Positions 1-6,988 of a stretch of DNA of 64,000 nt are shown here, piece after piece. The notes below the pieces were generated by a model. The model saw only the letters and a program-made list of their open reading frames with translations. It had not been told where the DNA came from and did not search any database. The stretch is from contig CAWDLE010000017.1 in the NCBI GenBank assembly GCA_963803085.1, positions 233,282-297,281 on the forward strand, given 5' to 3'. A program made the position numbers and the translations under genes. Within the stretch, counting starts at the first letter, position 1; each line of letters opens with the position of its first letter. Origin of the DNA: JACVRW01 sp963803085 (GTDB lineage Bacteria; Actinomycetota; Thermoleophilia; Solirubrobacterales; Thermoleophilaceae).

Positions 1-41
1 GCGACCTCGCCGTGCGCTGACCCACGCCGCCCACGGCGCGC

Positions 42-47
42 GATACT
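42..47 (+). promoter_or_regulatory. Candidate -10 box of folP (leaderless)
   Basis: GATACT lies six bases upstream of the GTG start of folP, and no Shine-Dalgarno sequence lies between them. A transcript beginning at or next to the GTG would be leaderless, which is common in actinobacteria. The same arrangement precedes coaX, dus and lysS. No convincing -35 box is seen. The 53 bases before folP hold no gene that can be named. Confidence 0.35.
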
Positions 48-53
48 CACGCC

Positions 54-863
54 GTGCTGATCATGGGAGTGGTGAACGTGACGCCCGACTCGTTCTCGGA
101 CGGCGGGCAGTTCCTCGAGGCCGATGCCGCCGTCGAGCACGGGCTGCGACTGACGGCAGAGGGCGCGCACATCCTCGACATCGGCGGGGAGTCCACGCGT
201 CCGGGCGCTGACCCGGTCGGGGAGGACGAGGAGCTCGCTCGCGTGGTGCCGGTGATCGAGCGGCTCGCGCGCAGCGGGCAGGCGCGGCTCTCGATCGACA
301 CCACCAAGGTTGGCGTGGCCCGGGCCGCGCTGGAGGCCGGCGCGAGCCTGGTGAACGACGTGTCCGCCCTGCGCTTCGACCCCGGAATGGCCGCTCTGGT
401 GGCCGAGACAGGTGCCGGCTGCTGCCTCATGCACATGCTCGGCGAGCCGCGGACGATGCAGGAGGACCCGCGCTATGACGACGTCGTGTCCGAGGTGAAG
501 GCGTTTCTCGAGGAGCGGCTCGCGTTCGCGGTTGCGGAGGGGGTCGACGAGGAGCGCGTGTGGCTCGATCCCGGCATCGGCTTCGGCAAGACCGTGGAGC
601 ACAACCTCGAGCTGCTGCGCCGCCTGGACGAGATCGTCGCCATCGGCAGGCCGGTGGTGGTGGGCACCTCGCGCAAGAGCTTCCTGGGCAGGCTGGTGGG
701 CGGACGCGCCGAGGGCGAGCGCCTGCCCGGCACCATCGCCACGAACGTGCTCGCGCTCGAGCGCGGGGCCAGCGTTTTCCGCGTGCATGACGTCGCCCAG
801 AACGCAGATGCCCTGGCGGTGGCCGCTGCTACGGTCCGGACGGATGTGGGAGAGCGATCCTGA
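54..863 (+). CDS. folP: Dihydropteroate synthase
   Basis: Condenses 6-hydroxymethyl-dihydropterin pyrophosphate with p-aminobenzoate to give dihydropteroate in folate synthesis. The 269-residue protein has the whole DHPS pattern: MGVVNVTPDSFSDGG at the N terminus, STRPGA near residue 50, SIDTTK, LVNDVSA, LDPGIGFGKT and VGTSRKSF near the C terminus, which are the pterin- and phosphate-binding loops of the TIM barrel. The GTG start puts the first motif three residues from the N terminus, slightly short for the family, but no in-frame start is seen upstream. The 3' end overlaps folB by 20 bases, and folB and folK follow, so the three folate genes form one operon. Confidence 0.95.
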   Translation: MLIMGVVNVTPDSFSDGGQFLEADAAVEHGLRLTAEGAHILDIGGESTRPGADPVGEDEELARVVPVIERLARSGQARLSIDTTKVGVARAALEAGASLVNDVSALRFDPGMAALVAETGAGCCLMHMLGEPRTMQEDPRYDDVVSEVKAFLEERLAFAVAEGVDEERVWLDPGIGFGKTVEHNLELLRRLDEIVAIGRPVVVGTSRKSFLGRLVGGRAEGERLPGTIATNVLALERGASVFRVHDVAQNADALAVAAATVRTDVGERS

Positions 864-1425
864 CGACGATTTCGAGGAGATCGAGGATGATGATCTCGAC
901 GAAGACGATCGCGCTGCCACCTCGCCCGCGGTCTCGATAGAGATCACAGGCCTCTCGCTCTACACCCACCACGGCGTCGGCGAGGCGGAGCGCGAGGTCG
1001 GCCAGCGGCTCGTATTCGACATCGCGTTCGAGCTCGACGACTGCGACGCCACCGTCACCGATCGCATCGAGGACACGGTGAACTACGCCGAGGTCTGCGA
1101 GCAGGTGGCGCTGGGCGCGCAGGAGCGCAACTACAAGACGCTCGAGCGCCTCTGCGCCGCGGTTGCCGACCGCCTGATCGACCGCTTCGGCGCCGAGTCC
1201 GTGCGCGTGAAGGCCACCAAGCCCGAGCCGCCGATCCCACTGCCGGTCGACGAGGTCTCGGTCGAGGTGTGGAAAGAGGTTACTGATCGGGCTACCTCGG
1301 GCTCGGCTCCAACGTGGGAGACCGGCTCGCGAACCTGCGCGCCGCGCGCGATGCGCTCGGTGAGCATGGGGTGGAGGTGCTCGCGGCCTCGTCGGTGTAC
1401 GAGACCGCGCCGCAGGGCGAGGTGA
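844..1425 (+). CDS. folB: Dihydroneopterin aldolase with acidic N-terminal extension; 3' frame uncertain
   Basis: Converts dihydroneopterin to 6-hydroxymethyl-dihydropterin. The FolB domain starts around residue 32 (ITGLSLYTHHGVGEAER, with the conserved YTHHGV and later NYAEVCEQV and KPEPPIP) and ends at EVWKEV near base 1280. A roughly 30-residue, almost purely Asp/Glu segment precedes it; the only in-frame start is ATG 844, inside folP. The family is normally about 120 residues, but this frame stays open to 1425, adding a basic tail of about 50 residues out of frame over folK. That tail looks spurious. A one-base indel near 1275-1290 would bring the TGA at 1284 into frame and explain both ends. 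Confidence 0.8.
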   Translation: MWESDPDDDFEEIEDDDLDEDDRAATSPAVSIEITGLSLYTHHGVGEAEREVGQRLVFDIAFELDDCDATVTDRIEDTVNYAEVCEQVALGAQERNYKTLERLCAAVADRLIDRFGAESVRVKATKPEPPIPLPVDEVSVEVWKEVTDRATSGSAPTWETGSRTCAPRAMRSVSMGWRCSRPRRCTRPRRRAR

Positions 1426-1769
1426 CGGACCAGCCGGACTTCCTCAACGCGTGCCTCCAGGTTCGGACCGAGCTGGGGCCGGAGGAGCTGCTCGACGCGA
1501 GCAAGGCGGTGGAGCGAGGGCTCGGGCGCGCGCCGGGAGGCGTCCGCCACGGCCCGCGCCCGATTGACGTGGACGTGCTGCTGTTGGGCGACCTCGAGTT
1601 TCACTCCGAGCGCCTGGCACTTCCGCATCCGGAGGTCACGAGCCGCCGCTTCGTGCTCGAGCCGCTGCTCGAGCTAGACCCAGATCTCACGCTTCCCGAC
1701 GGCACGCGCCTCGCCGACGAGCTCGACGGCGTGCGCGACCAGCCGGTGCGGCCGGCGGGCGCGCTATGA
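1314..1769 (+). CDS. folK: HPPK (2-amino-4-hydroxy-6-hydroxymethyldihydropteridine diphosphokinase), 5' end uncertain
   Basis: Transfers pyrophosphate from ATP to 6-hydroxymethyl-dihydropterin, making the substrate of FolP. Diagnostic motifs are SSVYETAPQG, the D-x-D signature in GPRPIDVDVLLLGD, and the final LPHPEVTSRRFVLEPL. GTG 1314 is the first available start, but the same frame encodes the expected first strand (GYLGLGSN) upstream from base 1290, just after an in-frame TGA at 1284-1286, with no start codon. Either an indel hides the true start, or initiation is unusual. A C6/G6 hairpin begins at the last base of its stop codon. Confidence 0.85.
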   Translation: MGDRLANLRAARDALGEHGVEVLAASSVYETAPQGEVTDQPDFLNACLQVRTELGPEELLDASKAVERGLGRAPGGVRHGPRPIDVDVLLLGDLEFHSERLALPHPEVTSRRFVLEPLLELDPDLTLPDGTRLADELDGVRDQPVRPAGAL

Positions 1770-1789
1770 CCCCCCGCCGTTTGGGGGGT
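1769..1789. promoter_or_regulatory. C6/G6 inverted repeat after folK
   Basis: ACCCCCC (1769-1775) pairs with GGGGGGT (1783-1789) across a seven-base loop and is followed by TTTA. It could be a weak intrinsic terminator of the folate operon. A very similar element (6070-6088) sits upstream of fabD and is also followed by a short AT step and GTC, so a promoter or operator role for the next gene is equally possible. Confidence 0.4.
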
Positions 1790-1841
1790 TTACCGTGTCG
1801 TACGGTGGTTGGCTACGTACAGGTTGGGGACGGTAGAGGTG

Positions 1842-2066
1842 ATGCAGGACTCGCCCGAGCTCGCAATTTTCCGCGGGGACGACGAACCGTCCCTTGTGGC
1901 CGCCTCCCTCGCATGCCGGGCGTGCCTGTCCGGCGAGGTCGAATGGTCGCTCCGCGTGGAGGACTTCGAGGGCACGGTCGAGTGCCGCTGCCGGAGCTGC
2001 GGGTACGTGCGCGAGGTCTCGCTGACCTCGGAGCAGACGCTGCGGCTATCGCTCGAGCACGCGTAA
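1842..2066 (+). CDS. Small zinc-ribbon-like protein of unknown function
   Basis: This 74-residue acidic protein has two cysteine pairs, C25-x2-C28 and C50-x2-C53 (plus C48), separated by about 20 residues, the spacing of a zinc ribbon. The linker and tail alternate hydrophobic and charged residues as beta strands would. I do not recognise the family. ATG 1842 is preferred; GTG 1839 and TTG 1809 are in-frame alternatives. It sits 13 bases upstream of the histidine kinase and may be co-transcribed with it. Confidence 0.6.
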   Translation: MQDSPELAIFRGDDEPSLVAASLACRACLSGEVEWSLRVEDFEGTVECRCRSCGYVREVSLTSEQTLRLSLEHA

Positions 2067-2079
2067 CCTAGAGACGGCA

Positions 2080-3213
2080 ATGGCCGAAGGCCAGGCCCTC
2101 TCACAGCGCACGGATGCACTCGACGTGATCGTGGAGCTGCTCGGCGCGCTCGACGGAGAGAAGGGCGTGGCGTCGGGGCGCGAGTTCTACGACCGCCTCT
2201 GCGAGGCGTGCTGCCGCGTGGCGTCCATGGAGCGCGCCGGGCTGCTGCTCTACGACGACGCCCGTCAGCTTGTCGTGCCGGTGGGCGGCCACGGTCTCGA
2301 GCCGGACCTGTTTGCAGAGGTGTACGGCACGCTCGAGGAGACGCCGATCGCGCAGGTGGCTCTGTCCGAGGACCGCGTGGTGGAGGTGACCGGCGACCTT
2401 GACCGCTGGGTGCCGGAGCGCTACGCGCGCCTCGGCGGCGTGGCGACGCTCACCTGCGTGCCGGTGTCGGCCGGCGGCCGCTGGCTCGGCGTGATCTTCG
2501 CCGACCGCTGCGGCACCCGCTTCGAGCTCACCGACGAGGAGCGCCACGCCATGTGGACGCTCGGCAAGACCGCGGCGCTCGCCGCGAGTGTGCGCATCGC
2601 GACGAACCAGCAGGGCCGAGCCCGCCTGCTTCAGGCGCGCATCGACCTGGCGCGCGAGCTGCACGAGCGCGTGGTGCAGCGGCTGTTCGGCGTCTCGATG
2701 GTGCTCGGCTCGGAGCACGCGCTGAGCGAGGAGGCGCGCCAGCGCTGCGCAAGCGAGATGCACGCCGCGCTCGCCGACCTGCGCGAGGCGCTCTCGCGAC
2801 CGCTCGCGCCCCCGAGCCTCGACACAGGGGCCACGCTCCGCGGAGAGCTCGCTCGGCTCGGCCGCCACTACAAGGACCTGCCGCTCGAGCTCGACTGGGA
2901 TGACGGGGTGGAGGTTCCAGAGGACGTGGAGCCGCTCGCCCAGTCCGTTCTCGCCGAGGCGCTCCGCAACGCGCACAAGCACGCGCGGCCGACCTCGGTT
3001 CGCGTGCACGTCGGGCGCATCGACGGCACGTTCGTGCTCGAGGTTCGCAATGACGGGGCGCAGGCAGACACCCGTGGCACGGGCACCGGCATGGGCCTGC
3101 GCCTGGCCGCGTTCGAGGCGCTCCAGCGGGGTGCGCTGGTGGAGTTCGGACCCGAGCGACAGGACTGGCGCGTGCGGCTCGTGGTGCCGGTGGATGAGGA
3201 TTCACCGGAGTGA
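2080..3213 (+). CDS. GAF-domain sensor histidine kinase, NarL/DevS type
   Basis: Cytoplasmic two-component sensor of 377 residues without membrane spans. A GAF domain covers about residues 35-175. A HisKA_3 dimerisation helix follows with the phospho-accepting histidine around H195 in ARELHERVVQRL. The HATPase domain shows an N box (EALRNAHKHA, about 292-302) and a glycine-rich G box (GTGTGMGLRLA, about 333-343). The stop overlaps the GTG of the response-regulator gene by four bases (GTGA), so the pair is translated together. GAF domains of this kind bind small ligands, haem or nucleotides; the signal cannot be read from the sequence. TAACCT ten bases before the ATG is a possible -10 box. Confidence 0.88.
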   Translation: MAEGQALSQRTDALDVIVELLGALDGEKGVASGREFYDRLCEACCRVASMERAGLLLYDDARQLVVPVGGHGLEPDLFAEVYGTLEETPIAQVALSEDRVVEVTGDLDRWVPERYARLGGVATLTCVPVSAGGRWLGVIFADRCGTRFELTDEERHAMWTLGKTAALAASVRIATNQQGRARLLQARIDLARELHERVVQRLFGVSMVLGSEHALSEEARQRCASEMHAALADLREALSRPLAPPSLDTGATLRGELARLGRHYKDLPLELDWDDGVEVPEDVEPLAQSVLAEALRNAHKHARPTSVRVHVGRIDGTFVLEVRNDGAQADTRGTGTGMGLRLAAFEALQRGALVEFGPERQDWRVRLVVPVDEDSPE

Positions 3214-3815
3214 GCCCCGAGCGCAACCTGAAAGTGCTCGTGGTGGACGACCACGACGTCGTCCACTGGGGCTTCCGGCTGCTCCTCACCGAGCAGCCCT
3301 GGGTGGAGCGCTGCCTCACGGCGTCGAGCGTCCAGGAGGCGCTCGAGATGGCGCGCCGCTACGAGCCGCACGTGGCGCTCGTGGACCTCTTCCTCGGCGA
3401 GGAGTCGGGCGCGGAGCTGTGCGAGGCGATCCGGCGCGAGTCGCCCCCAACGCGCGTGCTGCTGATCTCGGGCGCCGGCTGGATCTCCCCTCAGGCTGCG
3501 AAGGCCGCGGGGGCCTCGGGCTTCGTCTCGAAGGACTGGCCCGCTCACGACGTGGCGATGGCCGTGCGGATGGTCGGGAAGGGCATGACCGTCTTCGCAC
3601 CGCGCGCGGAGCAACCCTCCACGCCGCTGTCGGAGCGCGAGCGCGAGGTGCTGACGCACATGGCGAGCGGCGCCACCAACAAGGAGATCGCCGAGCTCCT
3701 CTTCCTCTCACCGCACACGGTGAAGGAGCACACGAGCGCGCTCTACCGCAAGCTCGGCGTGCGCAACCGAGCCGAGGCGGTCCAGCGGGCGGAGCGGCTG
3801 GGCCTGACGGCTTAG
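3210..3815 (+). CDS. NarL/LuxR-family response regulator
   Basis: A 201-residue regulator partnered with the upstream kinase. The receiver domain starts KVLVVDDHDVVHWG (acidic pair D13/D14), has the phospho-acceptor D59 in VALVDLF, and a lysine in FVSKDW. The C-terminal LuxR helix-turn-helix is clear: LSEREREVLTHMASGATNKEIAELLFLSPHTVKEHTSALYRKLGV. Its target genes are unknown. The gene meets the methyltransferase gene tail to tail; their stop codons overlap (GCTTAGCC), leaving no room for a separate terminator. Confidence 0.9.
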   Translation: MSPERNLKVLVVDDHDVVHWGFRLLLTEQPWVERCLTASSVQEALEMARRYEPHVALVDLFLGEESGAELCEAIRRESPPTRVLLISGAGWISPQAAKAAGASGFVSKDWPAHDVAMAVRMVGKGMTVFAPRAEQPSTPLSEREREVLTHMASGATNKEIAELLFLSPHTVKEHTSALYRKLGVRNRAEAVQRAERLGLTA

Positions 3816-4192
3816 CCGGGCGAGTCGTAGAAGGCTCGGACCACGCCGCCGGGCTCGAGCCAGGGCTCCACGAGACGCTGTGCGCGCTCCGGCTCGCGGT
3901 GGAAGAGTCCCACGCGGACGGCGAAGACCTTGTCGAAACGGCGCTCGCCGAGGTCCATGTCCTCGAGGCTCGCAACAAGGAACTCGGCCCTCCCGGCCTC
4001 GACATGCGCTGCATTACGGACGGTCGCAGCGTCGACCATCTTCTGGGAGCGGTCGACGGCGGTCAGCCGGCCCTGCTCGAGCTGCTCGCACACCAGGGTC
4101 GCGGCGATCCCGTGCCCGCAGCCGATCTCAAGCACGCGGTCGTCCGGCTGGATGTCCAGCTCCTGGACCACCGCTCGCAGCCGCTCGCTCAA
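3812..4192 (-). CDS. Small class I SAM-dependent methyltransferase
   Basis: This 126-residue protein has methyltransferase motif I (VLEIGCGHGIAATLVCEQL), the acidic ribose-binding residue in LTAVDRSQKMVDAA, and a late WLEPGGVVRAFYD, matching the Rossmann core. It is short for the family (often 180-250 residues), stopping after the motif III region, so it may be minimal or truncated. It is the last gene of a minus-strand trio (YciI, PPOX, methyltransferase) with gaps of 3-4 bases. Substrate unknown. Confidence 0.75.
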   Translation of the reverse strand: MSERLRAVVQELDIQPDDRVLEIGCGHGIAATLVCEQLEQGRLTAVDRSQKMVDAATVRNAAHVEAGRAEFLVASLEDMDLGERRFDKVFAVRVGLFHREPERAQRLVEPWLEPGGVVRAFYDSPG

Positions 4193-4196
4193 CGCA

Positions 4197-4664
4197 CTAC
4201 CGCTTCATCGTCCGGACGCCGTCCTCGGGCGTCCAGACCTCGATCACCAGGGCTTTGCGCTCGTCGTCGAGGCCGACCGTCGAGACCTCGCGCAGGTCCA
4301 GCCGGAACAGGTGCGAGGGCCCGTCCGCTCCCGCCTCTCCGTTGATCGCCTTCACCCGCTCGGGATCCGTGATCTCCTCGGCGATGCCGGCCAGCTTGGC
4401 GTCGCCGCTCCAGTCCGCCGGCTCCTCGGAACCGCTGTGGAGAGCGAAGCGCGGGTCGCGCTGAAGGTCGCGGGCCTTCAGCGCCTGCCACATCGACCCG
4501 ATCCAGAGCTCGCCTTCCATCAGGTTCGTCTCGCTGCCCGAGATGCGCGGCGAGCCGTCCCGCCGCAGCGTTGCGAGCGTCTTGTGCGTGTGAGCATCGA
4601 GGCGGGCACGCACCCGCGCGGCGAGGTCCGGAGCGGCGGCCTCGAACTCGGACCAGCTCGCCAC
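4197..4664 (-). CDS. PPOX/FMN-binding split-barrel family protein
   Basis: This 155-residue protein resembles pyridoxamine-5'-phosphate-oxidase-like or F420-binding split-barrel proteins. HTHKTLATLRRDGSPRISGSE near the N terminus is the typical strand-turn-strand (ATLRxDGsPr), followed by LWIGSMWQALKARDLQRDPRFALHS. Actinobacteria have many such flavin/F420 reductases; the substrate cannot be predicted. Its neighbours are a YciI-like gene three bases upstream and the methyltransferase four bases downstream. Confidence 0.75.
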   Translation of the reverse strand: MASWSEFEAAAPDLAARVRARLDAHTHKTLATLRRDGSPRISGSETNLMEGELWIGSMWQALKARDLQRDPRFALHSGSEEPADWSGDAKLAGIAEEITDPERVKAINGEAGADGPSHLFRLDLREVSTVGLDDERKALVIEVWTPEDGVRTMKR

Positions 4665-4667
4665 GCG

Positions 4668-4961
4668 CTAGGCCCGCCCGTCCAAGAGGATCTCCCAGGG
4701 CTCGATTGCCGCCGTCTTGAGCAGACCCATCGGCCGCCAGGGATCCTCGGCGAAGCGAGCCTCCACCGCCTGCTCGCTTTCGGCCGAGACCGCCATCAGC
4801 ACCCGGTCGCCGTCGGCCAGCGGTCCGCCGAGCACGATGAAGCCCTCATCCACAAGCGCATCCATGAAGCTCGCGTGCGCGTCCCATTCGTCCTGCTCGC
4901 GCATGCCGCGCGAGTCGTCCCAGTTCAGATCGTGTTCAACCGTGACTGCGAAGTAGGGCAT
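4668..4961 (-). CDS. YciI-like protein
   Basis: A 97-residue YCII-related domain protein with a ferredoxin-like fold. MPYFAVTVEHDLNW, then WDAHASFMDALVDEGFIVLGGPLADGDRVLMAV and FAEDPWRPMGLLKTAAIEPWEILL follow the family layout, in which a conserved His (here in WDAH) and Asp lie in the pocket. These proteins act as small dehalogenase- or lactonase-like enzymes or as accessory proteins. It is first in the three-gene minus-strand operon. Confidence 0.75.
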   Translation of the reverse strand: MPYFAVTVEHDLNWDDSRGMREQDEWDAHASFMDALVDEGFIVLGGPLADGDRVLMAVSAESEQAVEARFAEDPWRPMGLLKTAAIEPWEILLDGRA

Positions 4962-5059
4962 TGAAAGGCAACGCTATCCAGGCGGCCCGGTCCGCCGGGC
5001 ACACGTCACACCCATGAAGGACATTCGTTGGCCGGCGGGCCGCGGTTCCGGTTCCCGGC

Positions 5060-5431
5060 CTAGCTGCGGTCGGGGATCTGCTGCACGGCCCAGCCGTTTC
5101 CGTCGGGATCGCTGAAGAACACGAATGAGCCCCACGGGAACTCCTGCACCTCGCTCACCTCGACGCCGCGCTCGGCCAGCTCGGCACGCGCGGCCTGGAC
5201 GTCGGGGACCACCAGCATCAGACCCTGCACGGAGCCGGGCGGCGTGTCCACGATCCCCTTGCCCAGCGAGATCGAGCAGGCCGAGCCGGGGGGCGTGAGC
5301 TGGACGAAGCGGATCTCGTCGCTGACCGCGTGGTCATGGTCCGCGTTGAATCCCGCCTGCTCCGTGTAGAACGCCTTCGCGCGATCCACATCGGTTACGG
5401 GGATCGGCACCACCTCGATTTTCCAATCCAT
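5060..5431 (-). CDS. Glyoxalase/VOC-family protein
   Basis: A 123-residue VOC-fold protein: VVPIPVTDVDRAKAFYTEQAGF is the usual first beta-alpha-beta unit, VQGLMLVVPDVQAARAELAERGVEVSEV the second, and FVFFSDPDGNGWAVQQI the C-terminal metal-side motif. Members include glyoxalases, dioxygenases and antibiotic-binding proteins; the reaction is not determined by these motifs. It lies 12 bases downstream of the GST gene on the same strand. Confidence 0.8.
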   Translation of the reverse strand: MDWKIEVVPIPVTDVDRAKAFYTEQAGFNADHDHAVSDEIRFVQLTPPGSACSISLGKGIVDTPPGSVQGLMLVVPDVQAARAELAERGVEVSEVQEFPWGSFVFFSDPDGNGWAVQQIPDRS

Positions 5432-5443
5432 GTCTGGGTCTTA

Positions 5444-6058
5444 TCAGACGCGCGGGCGCTCGTTCACGCGATCGATCCACTCTGAGAGCCGCGGGTGGCC
5501 ACCGTCCAGCTGCAGGTGCTCCTCGAGGATGCGGTGGAAGAGCTCGTCGTCGGCGGGATCGCGCAGCTTGCCGAACTTCAGGAACGGGAAGGCGGCGCAG
5601 TCGGCCGCCGAGAAGTCGCCGAAGAGGTGATCGCGGCCGTCGAGCAGCTCCTCGAACACCTCGAGCCACGCACGCATCTGAGCACCGAGCGCGGCCACGC
5701 GCTCGTGGTCGGGGTGCTCCCGCTCCAGCTCGTCCTCGATCGTGTTCGGCGCGAGCTTCCAGACCTCGTTGAACCACTCGAGGAACACGTCCAGCTCGGC
5801 CCGGCGCGCGGGGTCGCGCGGAAACAGCGGCGGCTCGGGATACCGCTCCTCCAGATGCCGCATGATCCGGGTCGAGTCCGGGATCACCTCGTCGCCGTCC
5901 ACGAGCACCGGCACGAGCGGCTGCCCGCTCACCTCGACGACCGGCGAGCGGTCCTCGTAGGAGATCTCGATCGACTCCACATCGAGCCCCTTGTGGGCGA
6001 GTGCAAGCGCCACACGCTCGACATTGGTGGAAAACGGGGCTCTGTAGAGCCGGAGCAT
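5444..6058 (-). CDS. Glutathione S-transferase-like protein
   Basis: A 204-residue protein with a thioredoxin-like N-terminal domain (MLRLYRAPFSTNVERVALAL, then the cis-proline region GQPLVPVLVDGDEVIPDSTRIMRHLEERYP) and an all-helical C-terminal domain ending LSEWIDRVNERPRV. The E/D-S-x-x-I pattern (PDSTRIM) is the glutathione gamma-glutamyl site in true GSTs. Most actinobacteria lack glutathione, so the thiol used is uncertain. The ATG chosen gives the normal GST N terminus; the frame stays open upstream into fabD. It is divergent from fabD across about 80 bases. Confidence 0.8.
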   Translation of the reverse strand: MLRLYRAPFSTNVERVALALAHKGLDVESIEISYEDRSPVVEVSGQPLVPVLVDGDEVIPDSTRIMRHLEERYPEPPLFPRDPARRAELDVFLEWFNEVWKLAPNTIEDELEREHPDHERVAALGAQMRAWLEVFEELLDGRDHLFGDFSAADCAAFPFLKFGKLRDPADDELFHRILEEHLQLDGGHPRLSEWIDRVNERPRV

Positions 6059-6069
6059 CGGGTGAGGGT

Positions 6070-6088
6070 ACCCCCCCGACCGGGGGGT
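6070..6088. promoter_or_regulatory. C6/G6 inverted repeat upstream of fabD
   Basis: ACCCCCC (6070-6076) and GGGGGGT (6082-6088) flank a five-base loop, only 12 bases from the GST start and about 50 bases before the fabD start. In a divergent intergenic region a terminator is unlikely, so an operator or promoter element controlling fabD (and possibly GST) fits better. It resembles the element at 1769-1789. Confidence 0.4.
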
Positions 6089-6139
6089 CCTATGTCCCAC
6101 TCGGCTAACGGATTGGCCATAACAGACAAGGTTCATGTG

Positions 6140-6988
6140 ATGGCCCGCGACCAACTCACTGCGCTGCTCTTTCCGGGGCAGGGCAGCCAAACCGCTGATA
6201 TGCGCGAGACGGTGGAGCGCCACCGTCCCGATCTGCTCGAGCTCGCCGAACGCGAGGTCGGCGCCGACCTGTTCGATCGGGCCACCGAGGGCACGCGCTG
6301 GGCGCAGCCGGCGATCTACTGCGCGGCGCTTGCCGGCTACGCGGAGCTGGACGCGAGCGCGGACGTGATGGCCGGCCATTCGCTCGGCGAGATCACCGCT
6401 CTCGTGGCGGCCGAAGCGATCTCAGCCGAAGACGGCCTGCGAGTGGTCGCGGCCCGCGGCAGCCTGATGCAGGAAGCCGCCGAGGAGACGGGCGACGGTG
6501 GGATGACCGCCGTACGCGCCCGCGAGGACAACCGCGACGTGATCGCCGAGGTTGCGGCGGCCACTCACGTATCGATCGCCAACGACAACGCCCCGGACCA
6601 GCTCGTGCTGTCCGGCTCGCTGAGCGCGCTCGACGACGCCGAGGCGCAGCTCAAGGAGCGCGGCGTGCGCGGCAAGCGGCTGCCGGTGGCGGGCGCCTTC
6701 CACTCACCTCTGATGGAGCCGGCCGTGGAGCCCTTCCGTGCTCTGCTGGCTGACACCGAGATCGCGGAGCCGCGCGTGCCCGTGTACTCGTGCGTGACCG
6801 CCGAGCCCTTCGACGACGTCCGCGAGCGGCTGGTGCAGGCGATCACGCACCCGGTGCGCTGGCTCGAAGTGATGCGTGCGCTCGACGCGCGCGGTGTGAC
6901 CAACTTCGTGGAGACCGGCCCCGGCCACGTCCTGACGAACCTTGTGCGAAAATCTCTCGCCGGTGCGATGGAGGCCGCCGGTGCGTAG
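6140..6988 (+). CDS. fabD: Malonyl-CoA:ACP transacylase
   Basis: Loads malonyl groups onto acyl carrier protein, the first committed step of type II fatty-acid synthesis. The 282-residue protein has LLFPGQGSQ at the N terminus, the nucleophile serine in AGHSLGEITAL, the catalytic histidine in VAGAFHSPLM and the closing VETGPGHVLTNLV. ATG 6140 is preferred because AAGG lies about eight bases upstream and it starts just before the conserved segment; ATG 6092 is in frame. It opens the fab operon. Confidence 0.93.
   Translation: MARDQLTALLFPGQGSQTADMRETVERHRPDLLELAEREVGADLFDRATEGTRWAQPAIYCAALAGYAELDASADVMAGHSLGEITALVAAEAISAEDGLRVVAARGSLMQEAAEETGDGGMTAVRAREDNRDVIAEVAAATHVSIANDNAPDQLVLSGSLSALDDAEAQLKERGVRGKRLPVAGAFHSPLMEPAVEPFRALLADTEIAEPRVPVYSCVTAEPFDDVRERLVQAITHPVRWLEVMRALDARGVTNFVETGPGHVLTNLVRKSLAGAMEAAGA

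Noticed and set aside
1..53. C-terminal end of an upstream gene
   Set aside because: A TGA at 18-20 could end a frame that begins before the window, but six codons are too few to support a gene call.
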